A model generated the notes under the pieces. The model worked only from the letters and a program-made list of their open reading frames with translations, was not told where the DNA came from and ran no database searches. From NCBI GenBank assembly GCA_022829145.1, contig CM040761.1:1242768-1306767 (forward strand): a DNA stretch of 64,000 nt. The letters are read 5' to 3'. This DNA comes from Albula goreensis. Its lineage: Eukaryota; Chordata; Actinopteri; Albuliformes; Albulidae. Numbering within the stretch: position 1 is the stretch's first letter; each line of letters opens with the position of its first letter. The position numbers and the translations under genes are program-made. Below, one piece after another: positions 36,055 through 47,800 of the stretch.

Positions 36055-36435
36055 TTATTGGGCCTACGGCCTACAACCTCTGGGCCTACGGCTCCTGAGG
36101 TTGGGGGTTTGATTCCCGGCCTCGCCATTCCCGACCATGGCTAGAGGCCCCATTGGCAAGACAACAATTGGCCAGCCTCACTGGGGGTTCAACATGGGGT
36201 AGGTCAGGCTAAAATCTTCGGTTTGTCCATCGCAATAGCACCCTCCTCGGGCTGCCTGGGTGCTTGCAGCGGCACGAACCGATTGTATGCTGATTGCGTC
36301 TTCCTCCGACGTCATAGGCAGTGTGCGATTGGTGATGCCTGCAACGTGAAAAAGAAGCAAGATTGTCAACGTGTGATTTGGAGGAGTCACATGCTCAACC
36401 TCTCCTCCCATGGCTGTCAGGGGCAGGGTGCAGTG
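36055..36435 (+). mobile_element. Putative tRNA-derived SINE
   Basis: GC-rich island about 380 bp long in AT-rich DNA. Near its start is GGGGGTTTGATTCCCGGCC, close to the RNA polymerase III B box (GGTTCGANTCC), with a plausible tRNA-like lead. The body includes CAGCGGCACGAACCGATTGT and GCGTCTTCCTCCGACGTCAT, of the type seen in dispersed fish repeats. No A box or target duplication confirmed. Confidence 0.5.
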
Positions 36436-37295
36436 AGGTTCGGATGAACATTCTGCAAATTATATAGAAAATGATCAATATCTTCCATTTTGTTTGGCAC
36501 TGAACTACAAAAGCACTTAATCTGAAGTTCCTTGCTGATGGAAATCAGCAGTAACCAGAGTGGGAGTCATACCTGTTGCCTCTTGGTGTTTGAAGTCCTG
36601 TAGCCTACATCACATTCAATGCCAAGAGCATGCTGGCATGGCTAACAAGCTCAGTGTTTTGTACTGTACACCCAGTGTGGAGAGAGCACACACAATATCT
36701 GTCTGCGCAGACACAAAGTGTGCTAAAAGTCCAAAAATGTATGTTTCCTCACAATCCCATTTTAAACATAACCTACTTTCATGATAGTTTAACATTACCA
36801 AATATGTCACCCTGTGGGTATGGCCTATGATAGTGCTCCAGCAACAAAAGCGATGTCATAAAGGGAAGCCATCTTTGGTAACAAAACAGGACAGCAGCCT
36901 TAATGCACTGATGAGATTTACTTACCATGCCATTCCTCTCCTTGGAGAGTTTATATACAATTCCCTGGACATCACAAGGTTTTCCAACATTATACCAGTG
37001 CCTTGGGATGCATTGTAATGTAAAATTCTATTGGGAACAACTGACAATTCCTCCTACCTAATGTGGCTAGATTAACAACATGCTGCAAGCAATGACACCC
37101 ATATTCCATTTAAGAATTCCCACAACTGGGAATTACAACTGTTTCCGTACAGGGAACAGGCCATCTTTATTACCAGTCTATAAGGGAGTATTGCCAGAAT
37201 ACTCAATTAGATTTTCTTTACATCTTGGTCAGTTGAGAAATTTTGTTTCAGTTTAAGATAAAAGTATAATGACAAAATCTCTCTGTGGCCCCACC
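36436..37295. other. Nothing recognised
   Basis: No feature can be supported. Confidence 0.5.
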
Positions 37296-37299
37296 AGCA

Positions 37300-37445
37300 G
37301 ATTCTGCCTCCATCCTGCCCCCTCTCTCTGTTTGTCCCCTCCAAGCAGATTCTCCCTCCATCCTGCCCCCTCTCTCTGTTTGCCCTCCTCCAGCAGATTC
37401 TCCTTCCATCCTGCCCCCTCTCACTGTTTGCCCTCCTCCAGGAAA
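37300..37445. repeat. Pyrimidine-rich tandem repeat, about 54-bp unit
   Basis: Three copies containing AGCAGATTCTCCCTCCATCC and TGCCCCCTCTCTCTGTTTG. Confidence 0.88.
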
Positions 37446-37624
37446 TTCACTTTCTGTATGCCTGGCCTCCTGGCTAGTTAAATAAAGCAGGAGTAGTGGA
37501 GCCTGGAGGACAGTGCTCATTATAATCCCACAAACAGGTGCTGACTGCTCACCCCGCCAAAGAAACACACAGGCAAGGCTATGAGACAAAGACAACACCG
37601 CTCACAGACAAATACATATGTGTG

Positions 37625-37990
37625 TTAGTGTGTGTAACTAACACCTCTTACACAACTCGCATTAACACCATAACACAGAACACACACCAACTAACACTAA
37701 CACCATAACACAGCACACGCACCAACTCACACTAACACCATCACAACACAGCACACACACCAACTCACACTATCACAGTAACAACACAGCACTCACCAAC
37801 TCACACTATCACCATAACAACACAGTACAATCACCAACTTACACTATCACAGTAACAACACAGTACACTCACCAACTCACACTATCACCATAACAACACA
37901 GTACAATCACCAGCTCACACAAAAGCACTAACACAGCACACACCAACTCACACTAACTCACATTAATGCCATAACACAGCACACACACCA
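37625..37990. repeat. CA-rich imperfect tandem repeat
   Basis: Repeats of ACACAGCACACACACCAACT and CACACTAACACCATAACA in varied order, with a unit of roughly 35-45 bp. Confidence 0.88.
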
Positions 37991-39290
37991 AATCAACCTA
38001 ATAGCTGAAGCACAGGGTTCTTCCACATCTTTAAGGAAATGCATGTGAGTGTGTGCTGGCCTGCTGGCTCCACAGGTAGCCATGTCAGCACACATGTCCT
38101 CCATCATTCTCCATCACATTTTCTGCTCTAGTTCTTCCTTACCCCTGAGAGGTGAAACATCCATGGCAACAAGGAGCCCACTTTGCCCAGGACTGGATAT
38201 CCAACCCCATGACTTGGCCCTCTGATAGGCTAAATGTATGGACTGAGGCATACATGCCCCTTTATGCTGAGAAATGAAGGGAGGTAGATGGAAGGGAATG
38301 CACTCACTTTAGCTGTTATTCATGTGTACACGCATACGTATAAGAGTGCAACAGCACACTGGTGCTTATGCAGTCTAAATATGGATATGTGAATGTATAT
38401 ACAGATTGGGAAATATTACTGTTTTAAAATAGAAATATAGAAAGATGATTATTACTATTTTCCAGTATACATTTTGCCCAGTGCATGGGCACTGCAAACA
38501 TACATACAAGTAGTGAAACTGCTTTTAATCCATTTTATGTGATAAATTTGCATGTGTCAATTTGCATGCATTTACAAGGGCTGTGGAACAGAGGTGCACC
38601 ACACTCGGCCACATGGCCTCTCCATCTCAGCTCTGAACTCAATGCGTTTTAATTCACCCAAAACACATTTAAGATTGTGAGTGGAGTTTCCTGCCCTGGT
38701 TGGCTGCCTTGTAAAAACCTTAGTGTTAAGATTTACATAAGAGCATGACGGGCTCAATAGATGTTAACAGCGAGGAACAACATCTGCCTCGGAGATCAAA
38801 CAGCAGGAGAGAAGCCAGGGCCAGCCAACCATGATCAAAGCACAAGGACAGCACTCTGCAGCCTCCAATCCGTATTAGCTTCATGTGAGCAGCCCTTTGA
38901 TACATAATAGACCTCATAAAATGTACAACTCAGAAGAAAAGCATGGTCCCTTTTTTGGTCTTTTTGGCTTTAGGCTCAGATGAAGCAGCAGAAGGTGCAT
39001 TGTGTTGCGTGACAGATATCAGTAAACTGAGCCACAGGCTCCAGCACTGTGCGTGCACACTGCTGATCAGATCTGTCTGATCAACAGTTCCAGCTAAATG
39101 TCCATGATGAGAATGCAAGGCCATGCCTTAACACTGCTGTCCATGGGTTTACGCAGCTTCAGGCCTTGCATTCTGTGTTGATGTCCCATTGCGTATCACC
39201 TTTCAGGGAGTGAGCTTTACCATATTTGACACTGAGGATTCTGACCTCATGTAAGCCTGATTTCCATGTAGCCTGCTGTGATACCCCTCT
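37991..39290. other. Nothing recognised
   Basis: No exon or element can be supported. Confidence 0.5.
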
Positions 39291-39295
39291 GAAAA

Positions 39296-39852
39296 TGCAG
39301 CTTTGACACCTCCCCCTCCAGTGTGTCTGAACCTGCAGCTTTGACACCTCCCCCTCCAGTGTGTCTGAACCTGTAGCTTTGACACCTCCCTCCAGTGTGT
39401 CTGAACCTGCAGCTTTGACACCTCCCCCCACCAGTGTATCTGAACCTGCAGTGTTGACCCCTCCCCCACCAGTGTATCTGAACCTACAGTGTTGACCCCT
39501 CCCCCACCAGTGTATCTGAACCTACAGTGTTGACCCCTCCCCCCACCAGTGTATCTGAACCTACAGTGTTGACCCCTCCCCCCAACAGTGTATCTGAACC
39601 TGCAGTGTTGACCCCAGACATCCCCCACCAGTGTATCTGAAACTACCCCCTCCCCCACCAGTGTATCTGAAACCAGTGTTGACCCCTCCCCCATCAGTGT
39701 TCTGAACCTACAGTGTTGACCCCTCCCCATCAGTGTATCTGAACCTACAGAGTTGACCCTCCCCCACCAGTGTATCTGACCTGCAGCGTTGACCCCCCCC
39801 ACCAGTGTATCTGAACCTGCAGTGTTGACCCCTCCCCCCACCAGTGTTTCTG
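39296..39852. repeat. 38-bp minisatellite
   Basis: About fourteen copies of ACCAGTGTATCTGAACCTAC plus AGTGTTGACCCCTCCCCC. Left-hand copies carry CAGCTTTGACACC instead, giving two subfamilies. Confidence 0.94.
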
Positions 39853-40278
39853 AAATAATTTCTGTTAACCCCAGACATGAATCCAGTTAGACATGAATAA
39901 CTCGATCCATAGAGGACAAAGTGCCAGGAGTCAAGGCTAAGCATACATGACCAGGAGCTCGTTTGTCACCTCAAAGTGAGACAAACCCTCCTTATGGACA
40001 AACACAGCAGAGCTTGTGCTTAAGCTTCTGTCTGCTTCCCAGTGACTCATTGTCACCCCTACCCCATGACTGTTTCTATGTAAAACTGTTGGGTTGGCTG
40101 ACTGGTGACTGACCTGGAAAGAGTAGAAAACTGAGGTGGATAAATTACATAGTAGCATACCTTTATTTTGTATCTTTCGCTAAAATGTGGGTGAGTACAA
40201 TGTGCGTTTATGTCCTTAAAGCCACTGCCTGTGACTCAGCTTTTCTTTTGAATCCTTCTTTATCCCTGCAGGAGAACA
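39853..40278. other. Spacer between two minisatellites
   Basis: Ordinary sequence; no feature recognised. Confidence 0.5.
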
Positions 40279-41555
40279 CCCCTCCTCAGACTGGGGGATC
40301 AGTGTTACCCCTCCTCAGGCTGGGGGATCCATGCCGACCCTCCTCAGGGTGGGGGATCAGTGTTACCCCTCCTCAGGCTGGGGGATCAGTTTTACCCCTC
40401 CTCAGGCTGGGGGATCAGTGCTGACCCTCCTCAGGCTGGGGGATCAGTGTTACCCTCCTCAGGCTGGGGGATCAGTTTTACCCCTCCTCAGGCTGGGGGA
40501 TCAGGTTTTACCCCTCCTTTCAGTTACCCCTCCTCAGGCTGGGGATCAGTGTTACCCTCCTCAGGCTGGGGGATTAGTGTTACCCCTCCTCAGGCTGGGG
40601 GGGATCAGTGTTACCCCTCCTCAGGCTGGGGGATTAGGCTGGGGATTACCCTCCTCACGCTGGGGGATCAGTTTTCCTCAACCCCCTCCTCAGGCTGGTG
40701 GATCAGGGTGGGGGATTACCCCTCCTCAGGCTGGGGGATCAGGTTTTACCCCTCCTCAGGCTGGGGGATCAGTGTTACCCTCCTCAGGCTGGGGGATCAG
40801 TGTTACCCCTCCTCAGGGTGGGGGATCAGTGTTACCCCTCCTCAGGCTGGGGGATCAGTGTTACCCCTCCTCAGGCTGGGGGATCAGTGTTTCCTGAACC
40901 CTCCTCAGGCTGGGGGATCAGTGTTACCCCTCCTCAGGCTGGGGGATCAGTTTTAACCCCCTCCTCAGGCTGGGGAATCAGTGCTGACCCTCATCAGGGT
41001 GGGGGATCAGTGTTACCCCTCCTCAGGGTGGGGGATCAGTGTTACCCCTCCTCAGGCTGGGGGATCAGTGTTACCCCTCCTCAGGCTGGGGGATCAGTGT
41101 TACCCCTCCTCAGGCTGGGGGATCAGTGTTACCCCTCCTCAGGCTGGGGGATCAGTGTTACCCCTCCTCAGGGTGGGGGATCAGTGTTACCCCTCCTCAG
41201 GCTGGAGGATCAGTGTTACCTCTCCTCAGGCTGGGGGATCAGTGTTACCACTCCTCAGACTGGGGGATCAGTGTTACCCCTCCTCAGGCTGGGGGATCAG
41301 TGTTACCTCTCCTCAGACTGGGGGATCAGTGTTACCCCTCCTCAGGCTGGGAGATTAGTGTTACCCCTCCTCACGCTGGGGGATCAGTTTTTAACCCTCC
41401 TCAGGCTGGTGGATCAGTGTTACCCCTCCTCAGGCTGGGGGATCAGTTTTTAACCCTCCTCAGGCTGGAGGATCAGTGTTACCCCTCCTCAGGCTGGGGG
41501 ATCAGTGTTACCCCTCCTTAGGCTGAGGGATCAGTGCTGCCCCTCCTGGGGATTA
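40279..41555. repeat. 29-bp minisatellite, about 43 copies
   Basis: Unit CAGGCTGGGGGATCAGTGTT plus ACCCCTCCT, highly homogeneous between 41040 and 41340 and more varied between 40500 and 40720. As 29 is not a multiple of three, the frame rotates through WGISVTPPQAG, GDQCYPSSG and VLPLLRL readings and gives open frames of up to 251 codons. Not a gene. Confidence 0.96.
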
Positions 41556-41689
41556 GTGTGATGTCAGAAATGCTAAGCTATGCTAATGGATATAGAAAAC
41601 ATTGAACTTGGGCTTGGAGTCAAAAGGGGGAGGAGTCGTCGCATCCTTGAGGGGGAATCAGCCCTGCAAGCAGAATAAGTGATTTGGTG

Positions 41690-42330
41690 CACGGCTATGT
41701 GAATTATTAATCGATTATGAAGTATGGGTGGAACAGATGTCTGAACAGTTTAACCTGATGTAAATTTGGAATGCATCGGATGACCAGCGACCCAGGCATT
41801 TGGTTAAATAGTCTGAAAGTCTGTTTTGTGCCTCTGTGGTTGCTGCTCTGAATGAGAAGAAAATGGTTAACAGGAAAAACGGACAGGTGCAGGTGAAAGG
41901 GTGAATGATTTACAGGAAGATGAGTTGAGAGTATGGGGGAACATGGTCAGGCGTCCTGTGAGCTTCCGGGGTCATACTGAAGAATTTCTGGATTGAAAAC
42001 GAGAAAGACTGTCAGCAACAGAGTTGGGGTGATCGGGAATGTAAGCTGCCGTATAATAAACTGATGGCATATTGACACCCAAGTGAGATGGTCGGAGGAG
42101 TGACATGATGGTGTTAGATTGTGAATGGCCTTTATTTGTTATTATTGCAACAGTACCCTTGTTATCGAAATTCATCAAAATGTTCTTTTTAGTCCATTCC
42201 GACCCCCAAAGGACAGCTGCTGCAACCGCGGGGTACAGTTTGAACAACGCAGAGGACGCAGAAATAGGCAGGAGCTGCAACCTCGAAAATGGGCACCAAG
42301 GCTCACAATGGGTGCAGTGTCCGCACACAG
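41690..42330 (-). mobile_element. DIRS-like retrotransposon relic: RNase H and tyrosine recombinase C-terminus
   Basis: The minus-strand frame 42328-41972 reads SALFKLYPAVAAAVLWGSEW, MNFDNKGTVAIITNKG, HSQSNTIMSLLRP and YIPDHPNSVADSLSRFQ. That is the RNase H tail of DIRS-type elements (DNxxTVxxxNKGxS... HxPGxxNxxADSLSRF). Further along, after frame breaks, comes LTKCLGRWSSDAFQIYIR, the final motif of tyrosine recombinases, with the candidate nucleophile Tyr codon at 41760-41762. The recombinase R and H boxes were not found, implying a deletion between the domains. Confidence 0.72.
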
Positions 42331-43150
42331 GTGAAGATCAATGGCAGAGGACAGGCTATCGTAAATAGGAAACAAAAAAGAAAACGGATCGGGATGGCCA
42401 CCGAGGAAATCACGGAGCCTGGAAACATTAACCGGAGTGGATGGATAGAGAGATAGTCAAGTGGTGTCTGAAGGGACACTGCAATGGTAGACAGGACAAA
42501 CGCGTTGCATGGGCACCGCGCAAAAGCTGCTGTGTAAAAATGTACACCTACTTCTGTAACAGGGGGTATAGTTAAAATCATTACAAATGGACAGTGCCCA
42601 CTGCCTCCAGCCAGGACAACGGCAGCAGCTGGGGGAGACAACCTCATTGCCTGGCACTCGGGAGCATGCAATGGCAGGTCGGCTGATACCAAAGGTACCA
42701 GGCGGAGCCTGCCTGCTCCAGCCTGGCCGGCACATGAGGGGAGAGATAGGGAAGGCAGGGGAACAGAGCGCGACTGGGCGTGGGCCACAGAAGCACTCTC
42801 GGCAGCAATGCCATCAGAGACAGGAATATTAGTGGACTGCCCCAGGGTCCACTGTAGGTCCTCTGATGGCAGAGCTACATCACACGTCAGCCAAGGAGGG
42901 TGGGCAGCGACTGCCAGGTCATCTGAGCGGAAGGAATCAATGTACAGCTGGAACAACTCACTCTTTCTTGCAGACCAGGGAAATACGAGCCCACAGAGCC
43001 TCTCGGAGACGGGACACGGTCCAGTCAGAAAGCCGGAATCCGGTCTGCTTCAATTCCCCTGTCCTTGGTGACGAGCCGGCCAGTGACAGCGAACCGAGGA
43101 CGCAGGGCTGCTCTCCCAGGATCTTTGTCAATACTCTCTGCATTTTTAGT
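42331..43150 (-). mobile_element. Probable further DIRS-like element sequence
   Basis: GC-richer than its surroundings and continuous with the RNase H region. Minus-strand open frames of 60-217 residues (for example LSDWTVSRLREALWARISLV) do not match a domain I can name. It could be the upstream reverse transcriptase or gag region after decay. Confidence 0.35.
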
Positions 43151-43898
43151 AGGTTTTGAAAAGTATTATCACAGCTGTATATTTTCCCTGTTGAGTTTTA
43201 AACTGTTTAAAGCACAACAATTGCATATTTTTTGTTATTGAGTAAGAGTGCACTATGTCGCATTCCACCACAGAATTCATATGCATTAAGCTATGTAATA
43301 AAACTGAAGTATACACTCTACCTGATTAGCAATTTAGCTAAAGTCAGTAACTAAGCACTGCAGTGCAGGGGGCAGTAGGGGTGGTAGGGGGTTATAGCAT
43401 TGTGTGAGGGCACTGGGATGGTAGGACCCCCTTAGGGGAGCTCTCTGTCCAACAGAGTGATAAAGCACAGACTCATTGCTTACCCAGGGCAGTCCAAGGC
43501 CAGCCTGACGCACATGCACACTTGCTGGGTCAATTTCTGCCCTGGACGAAGTGCACAGGGGAGCTGCTAAACCTGACTGACAGGGTAGGGACATGAGTGA
43601 TACAGCAGCTCAAGAGAAGCACACTGCCTCCATCAGCACAACCTGGTTATGAGTGATAGAACAGCATTGAGAAACAAACTGCCTCCATCAGTACAGCCTG
43701 ATCAGCAATAACACTGGCCTAGCCTGCATACCTCAGGATCTATGCATGATTAAATGGGCCACTTACCTCAGTGGAATACACACATGCTCACTTGTTTATC
43801 AATTGCACTGCTAGATACAATCTCATTAAAACTACAGACAGGGTGAAAATAACTAGTCCAGTATTGCACTACTTGCCCTACCCTAAATGATGCATTTT

Positions 43899-43934
<36 letters not shown>

Positions 43935-44013
43935 GTCAATGTGATGACTATTTTCTACCTTTAATAAAAAATCTGATATTTGTTGGGTTTGTTTTGTTAT
44001 GTGGTCAATTGTT
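43151..44013. other. Nothing recognised apart from a (TAA)n tract
   Basis: A (TAA)n microsatellite lies at 43901-43933. Otherwise no feature. Confidence 0.55.
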
Positions 44014-44868
44014 TAGGGCTGCCCCCTATTAGTCGACCAAATGTTAGTTGATGAGAAGAGTCTTCATTAAGTTTTCATTGGTCAGTTAGTCACAGAAAAG
44101 AAAAAATCCCTCAAACTCCATTCAGGAGTTGCACCTTGTCATTAAAAAGGCATTGAGTATGTTGGGCAGGAAATCATTCAAAATGGGTGAAAAAATATTA
44201 AAATCATCATTTATGGGTGCAGTTCGGGATTTGTAGAGCATGGGTAGGCTGCAGGTGAAATAGATCAGGCTGCTTTTTATTTGAAAAAACCATGGACATT
44301 CTTTTTTTCTTCTGATTGTTACCAACAATGCGCTGAAAATGCATACTATTCAGAGAAGCCCGGTCCCTGTGCTTGTGTCATTTAATAAGCATTGCTTGAG
44401 TGAGCAAATAAAGGTTTTTGGTGAACCTGATATAGTTGTGTGATTTTAATATTTTGCGTTATTTAAAATAATATGTTAAACGGGTAGGTCGGATACGGCA
44501 TTAAATTAGTGCTAATGTGGGAAAAAAATGAGGAACGCGTTACCAGAGCAGCTATTTAGTCAGTTGTTTTTTATTTACCATTTATTTTATAAGGTGTTAA
44601 GTACTGCGGATGCGAAGCGGGGTTGGGTCTTCAAAACAGGACCCGTGTAGGAGATATCCATTATCTTCGTAAAGTAGCACAGTGTTACAAATGTTACTTA
44701 AAAAATTCCCTGGAACTCAACCCATTTTCTGATTCCCAAAAAAAAAAAAAAAAAAAATTAAATAGTTAAATTAATATCATAAATGTAAATGTGACGACTA
44801 GTCGACTAATGGCTTGAACTAATGACTACTAGTCAACTGGGAAACTCTTTAGTCGGGGGGCAGCCCTA
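44014..44868. mobile_element. Non-autonomous hAT element with perfect 8-bp target duplication
   Basis: 855 bp, beginning TAGGGCTGCCCCC and ending GGGGGCAGCCCTA. Both sides are flanked by CAATTGTT (44006-44013 and 44869-44876). An 8-bp duplication and these ends are typical of hAT transposons. No transposase can be read, so it depends on an autonomous relative. Its left half is homologous, in inverted orientation, to 26560-27262. Confidence 0.92.
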
Positions 44869-46174
44869 CAATTGTTAATAAGGAATACAATATAATAGAC
44901 ACTGCCAAAAAGGGCTCATTTAAATTAAATTCATACAGCTGACAGATCAAATGGCAGTATACCTGATGTATGTGGCTGTCTGTTCACACATGATTTGATC
45001 ACATATATTTGTGGTGCACTCCTCACCATGGTGACTCCTGCACATTTATATTATGGGGTGTCATTTGCCAGGTGAATGTTAATGACAAGGGGAGATGCAG
45101 GCTGGCATGGTAACATTCAGATCCAATATCAGCAGAATGCATTTTCACCTGTGTAGGTGCCTCCATGTTATTCTGCAATGTCTGACTGTTTTTAACACTG
45201 CACATTCAACTGCATCATACTTCTAATTTTAGCAATAAGAACAAAGATTTTTATGACAAAGATCTCTGAGGAATTGTGCACAGAGCCTCAATTTTAAAGC
45301 ACACTGTTAAAATCACAAAAGAAATATTTCATATACACTGCCAACACCAGGTCTCAAGCAAAACTGTAACCCTCAGAATGTGCGGACATGAATGACGTAA
45401 AAGAAGTAGTGTTACTGTGCACAGCGCTAGCAAAACACAGTTAGCTATCTTAGCAGTACTATTACTATCAGAACCAATATCAACTAGAATGTACCTACAG
45501 TCAACTTCTAAATTATTCACAGCCTCAATGAGGATAACCACAAAAGTCTGATTTTTTGAAACAGATAATGAACAGATAATGAACAGGATTTTATGCTCAG
45601 ACATGGTGAAAGGGAGTTCTTCTATTCAAATAGAATTGTGAAAAGATTTTTTCATGCATAATAAAATTTCCTCTTGAAACCTTAGCTAGCCCTCTCAGTT
45701 ACCAAAATTATTGGGAACCCTAAAGGGCTGCTTTACAGATCAACTGACTGAAAGAGCTCTCAAGTATGAATAATTGTTTATTTTATCATTTATTTCTGTA
45801 TTCCTGGGCATTTAATCCAGCTGGTCATTAATTACTCTTTAATGTTCCAGCTCTCAAACCCCTGATCAAAGGAAGATGCACAACACAAAAAAGAAAACAA
45901 AAACATTGTGATGAGGTAAATTCAACAGGGACTTTACCGTGTGAGTGAGTGAAGAACACTGCTGAGGTGTCAGCCTTCAGTGTGTCACAGTGGAGGGTGC
46001 CAGATGAAGTCAGGATGGTGAGAAGCACCACACTGTCATGGGGGATCACATGCCCCCATCCCAACTAACCCTACACAAGCATGCAAAATGCACCAACCTG
46101 ATACAGCAGATTGCTAAGAATAAAAAAGCCTAATATAGACTTAAAAAACTTTTTGGCTCTGACTCTTGTATTAC
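44869..46174. other. Nothing recognised
   Basis: No supportable feature. An open frame at 45828-46064 is discussed among the rejected items. Confidence 0.5.
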
Positions 46175-46240
46175 AGGCAATGGTCAATTTGTAAAAAAAT
46201 TCAAGGGGGATGGTCAACCTCGGAGTGGAATATTAAAAAA
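46175..46240. repeat. Dispersed repeat family R1, truncated copy 3
   Basis: GCAATGGTCAATTTGTAAAA, then TTCAAGGGGGATGGTCAACC and TCGGAGTG match the start of the 24227 copy; the similarity then stops. Confidence 0.65.
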
Positions 46241-46394
46241 CCTGATCAATTTAAGATCTTAATCAACATCTGTTCACCCAGCATGACTGCTCTGGATTTT
46301 CATTAGACTGCAGAGCTGGCTGTGATCATCCAGTTTTATCATTTAAACTGCCAGTTTTTAATTAGAGAAAAACAGAGAAACGGACGGAGAGACA

Positions 46395-46403
46395 GACAGC
46401 GAA

Positions 46404-46437
<34 letters not shown>

Positions 46438-46441
46438 GAGT
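46395..46441. repeat. (GA)n/(CAGA)n microsatellite
   Basis: Purine-rich simple repeat AGAGAGAGAGAGAGACAGAC and similar. Confidence 0.9.
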
Positions 46442-47400
46442 GCTAGGGAATTGCAGATGTGTCTCTGAAATGAAGCACATTGCCTTGCTGGGAATGTTTT
46501 TCTCCTTTGATGTACCCCATGCCTCTCTGTAATAATTGTATTCTGATGGTTGAGGGTACAGGGAGGTTAAAGGCAGATCTACCTCCAGCTTTCAACTGAT
46601 GGGCAAAAGGTATCCAGAGTTACATAAACTGCATAGCCCTTCCCCCCACACTCTGAGCCAGGAAAAGCTTTAATCTCTTGGAAAGGTCCCCTTTGTCTTG
46701 TCCCCTGTTTCTTCAATAACACTCTAATCCCCAATAAATCAGGCTAATGTTTCCATAATAAAACCATAGAGATCAGAGGACATGCAGTACTTTGTAATAC
46801 CAGTGACTTTCATAAAACTTGGAGAGTTCATCCAGTTTGTGTTGCACTGACTGAAGAGGCTTCTCAGGCAAGCCAAGCGCACACACAGGCCTGTGGCACA
46901 TTGGGCTAATATCTCAAATTAGGATTAAAATCCTGGACATTATGGTCCCAGTGATAAAACATCATATTGATTATAAAGTTGATAGCCTGTGCTGACAGGG
47001 CTTCTTATAATATTACTGCAAACTCTTCGGCCCTGTGTTACTGCTGAAGGTGTTTGTGAGGAGGATGGTGTGGATGATCCTTACCATGGCCCACCCTCCA
47101 GTCCACACCCACCCGATCTCAGTAAAGGACAAGCTAACAACTGAGTTAACACCTGACACAGGTGTCAATGATCCCAGCTGTTCCTCAGAGCTCAGCTTTT
47201 GCATGTTCTTTCTTCTTCAATGCCTTTTAAGGCAGCAGTGCATAAACTGCTGCTTAAAGACAAAGATGTGGATTCCCCAGCACCTGGCTGTTGCTATTGT
47301 GTACTGTGATGTTCAGGAAGTCAGGACCTTGTTGTATCATACTGGCTGAATGGTAAGAGCCCCAAGACTGCCATAAACACATAGGACCTGTCTGGATTAC
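46442..47400. other. Nothing recognised
   Basis: No exon or element can be supported. Confidence 0.5.
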
Positions 47401-47404
47401 ATTA

Positions 47405-47800
47405 TGACCAGTCTGTGGTGCTGTCTGGGTATAGACAGTTTGTAATGGTGTATGGGTATAGCCAGTTTGTAATGGTGTCTGGGTATAGCCAGTCTGTAAC
47501 GGTGTTTTGGTATGGCTAGTCTGTAATGGTGTCTGGGTATGGCCAATCTGTAAAGGTGTCTGGGTAAGGCCAGTCTGTAATGGTGTCTGGGTATGGCCAG
47601 TCTGTAATGGTGTCTGGGTTTGGCCAATCTGTAAAGGTGTCTGGGTATGGCCAATCTGTAAAGGTGTGTGAGTAAGGCCAGTCTGTAATGGTGTCTGGGT
47701 ATGGCCAGTCTGTAATGGTGTTTGGGTATGGCCAATCTGTAAAGGTGTCTGGGTAAGGTCAATCTGTAAAGGTGTCTGAGTAAGGCCAGAGTATCACTTT
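47405..47800. repeat. 27-bp minisatellite
   Basis: About fourteen copies of CCAGTCTGTAATGGTGTCTG plus GGTATGG. Nine codons per unit keeps one minus-strand frame open as a repeated RHHYRLAIP; not a protein gene. Confidence 0.94.

Noticed and set aside
39203..39841. 212-codon minus-strand open frame rich in Gly and Arg
   Set aside because: Derived from the 38-bp minisatellite and its flank.
40331..41521. Open frames of 125-251 codons (repeating WGISVTPPQAG)
   Set aside because: Pure minisatellite translation; the frame rotates because the unit is 29 bp.
45828..46064. Possible minus-strand host exon ending in a GTAAAG donor
   Set aside because: Plausible splice sites but no recognisable domain and no neighbouring exons; too weak to annotate.
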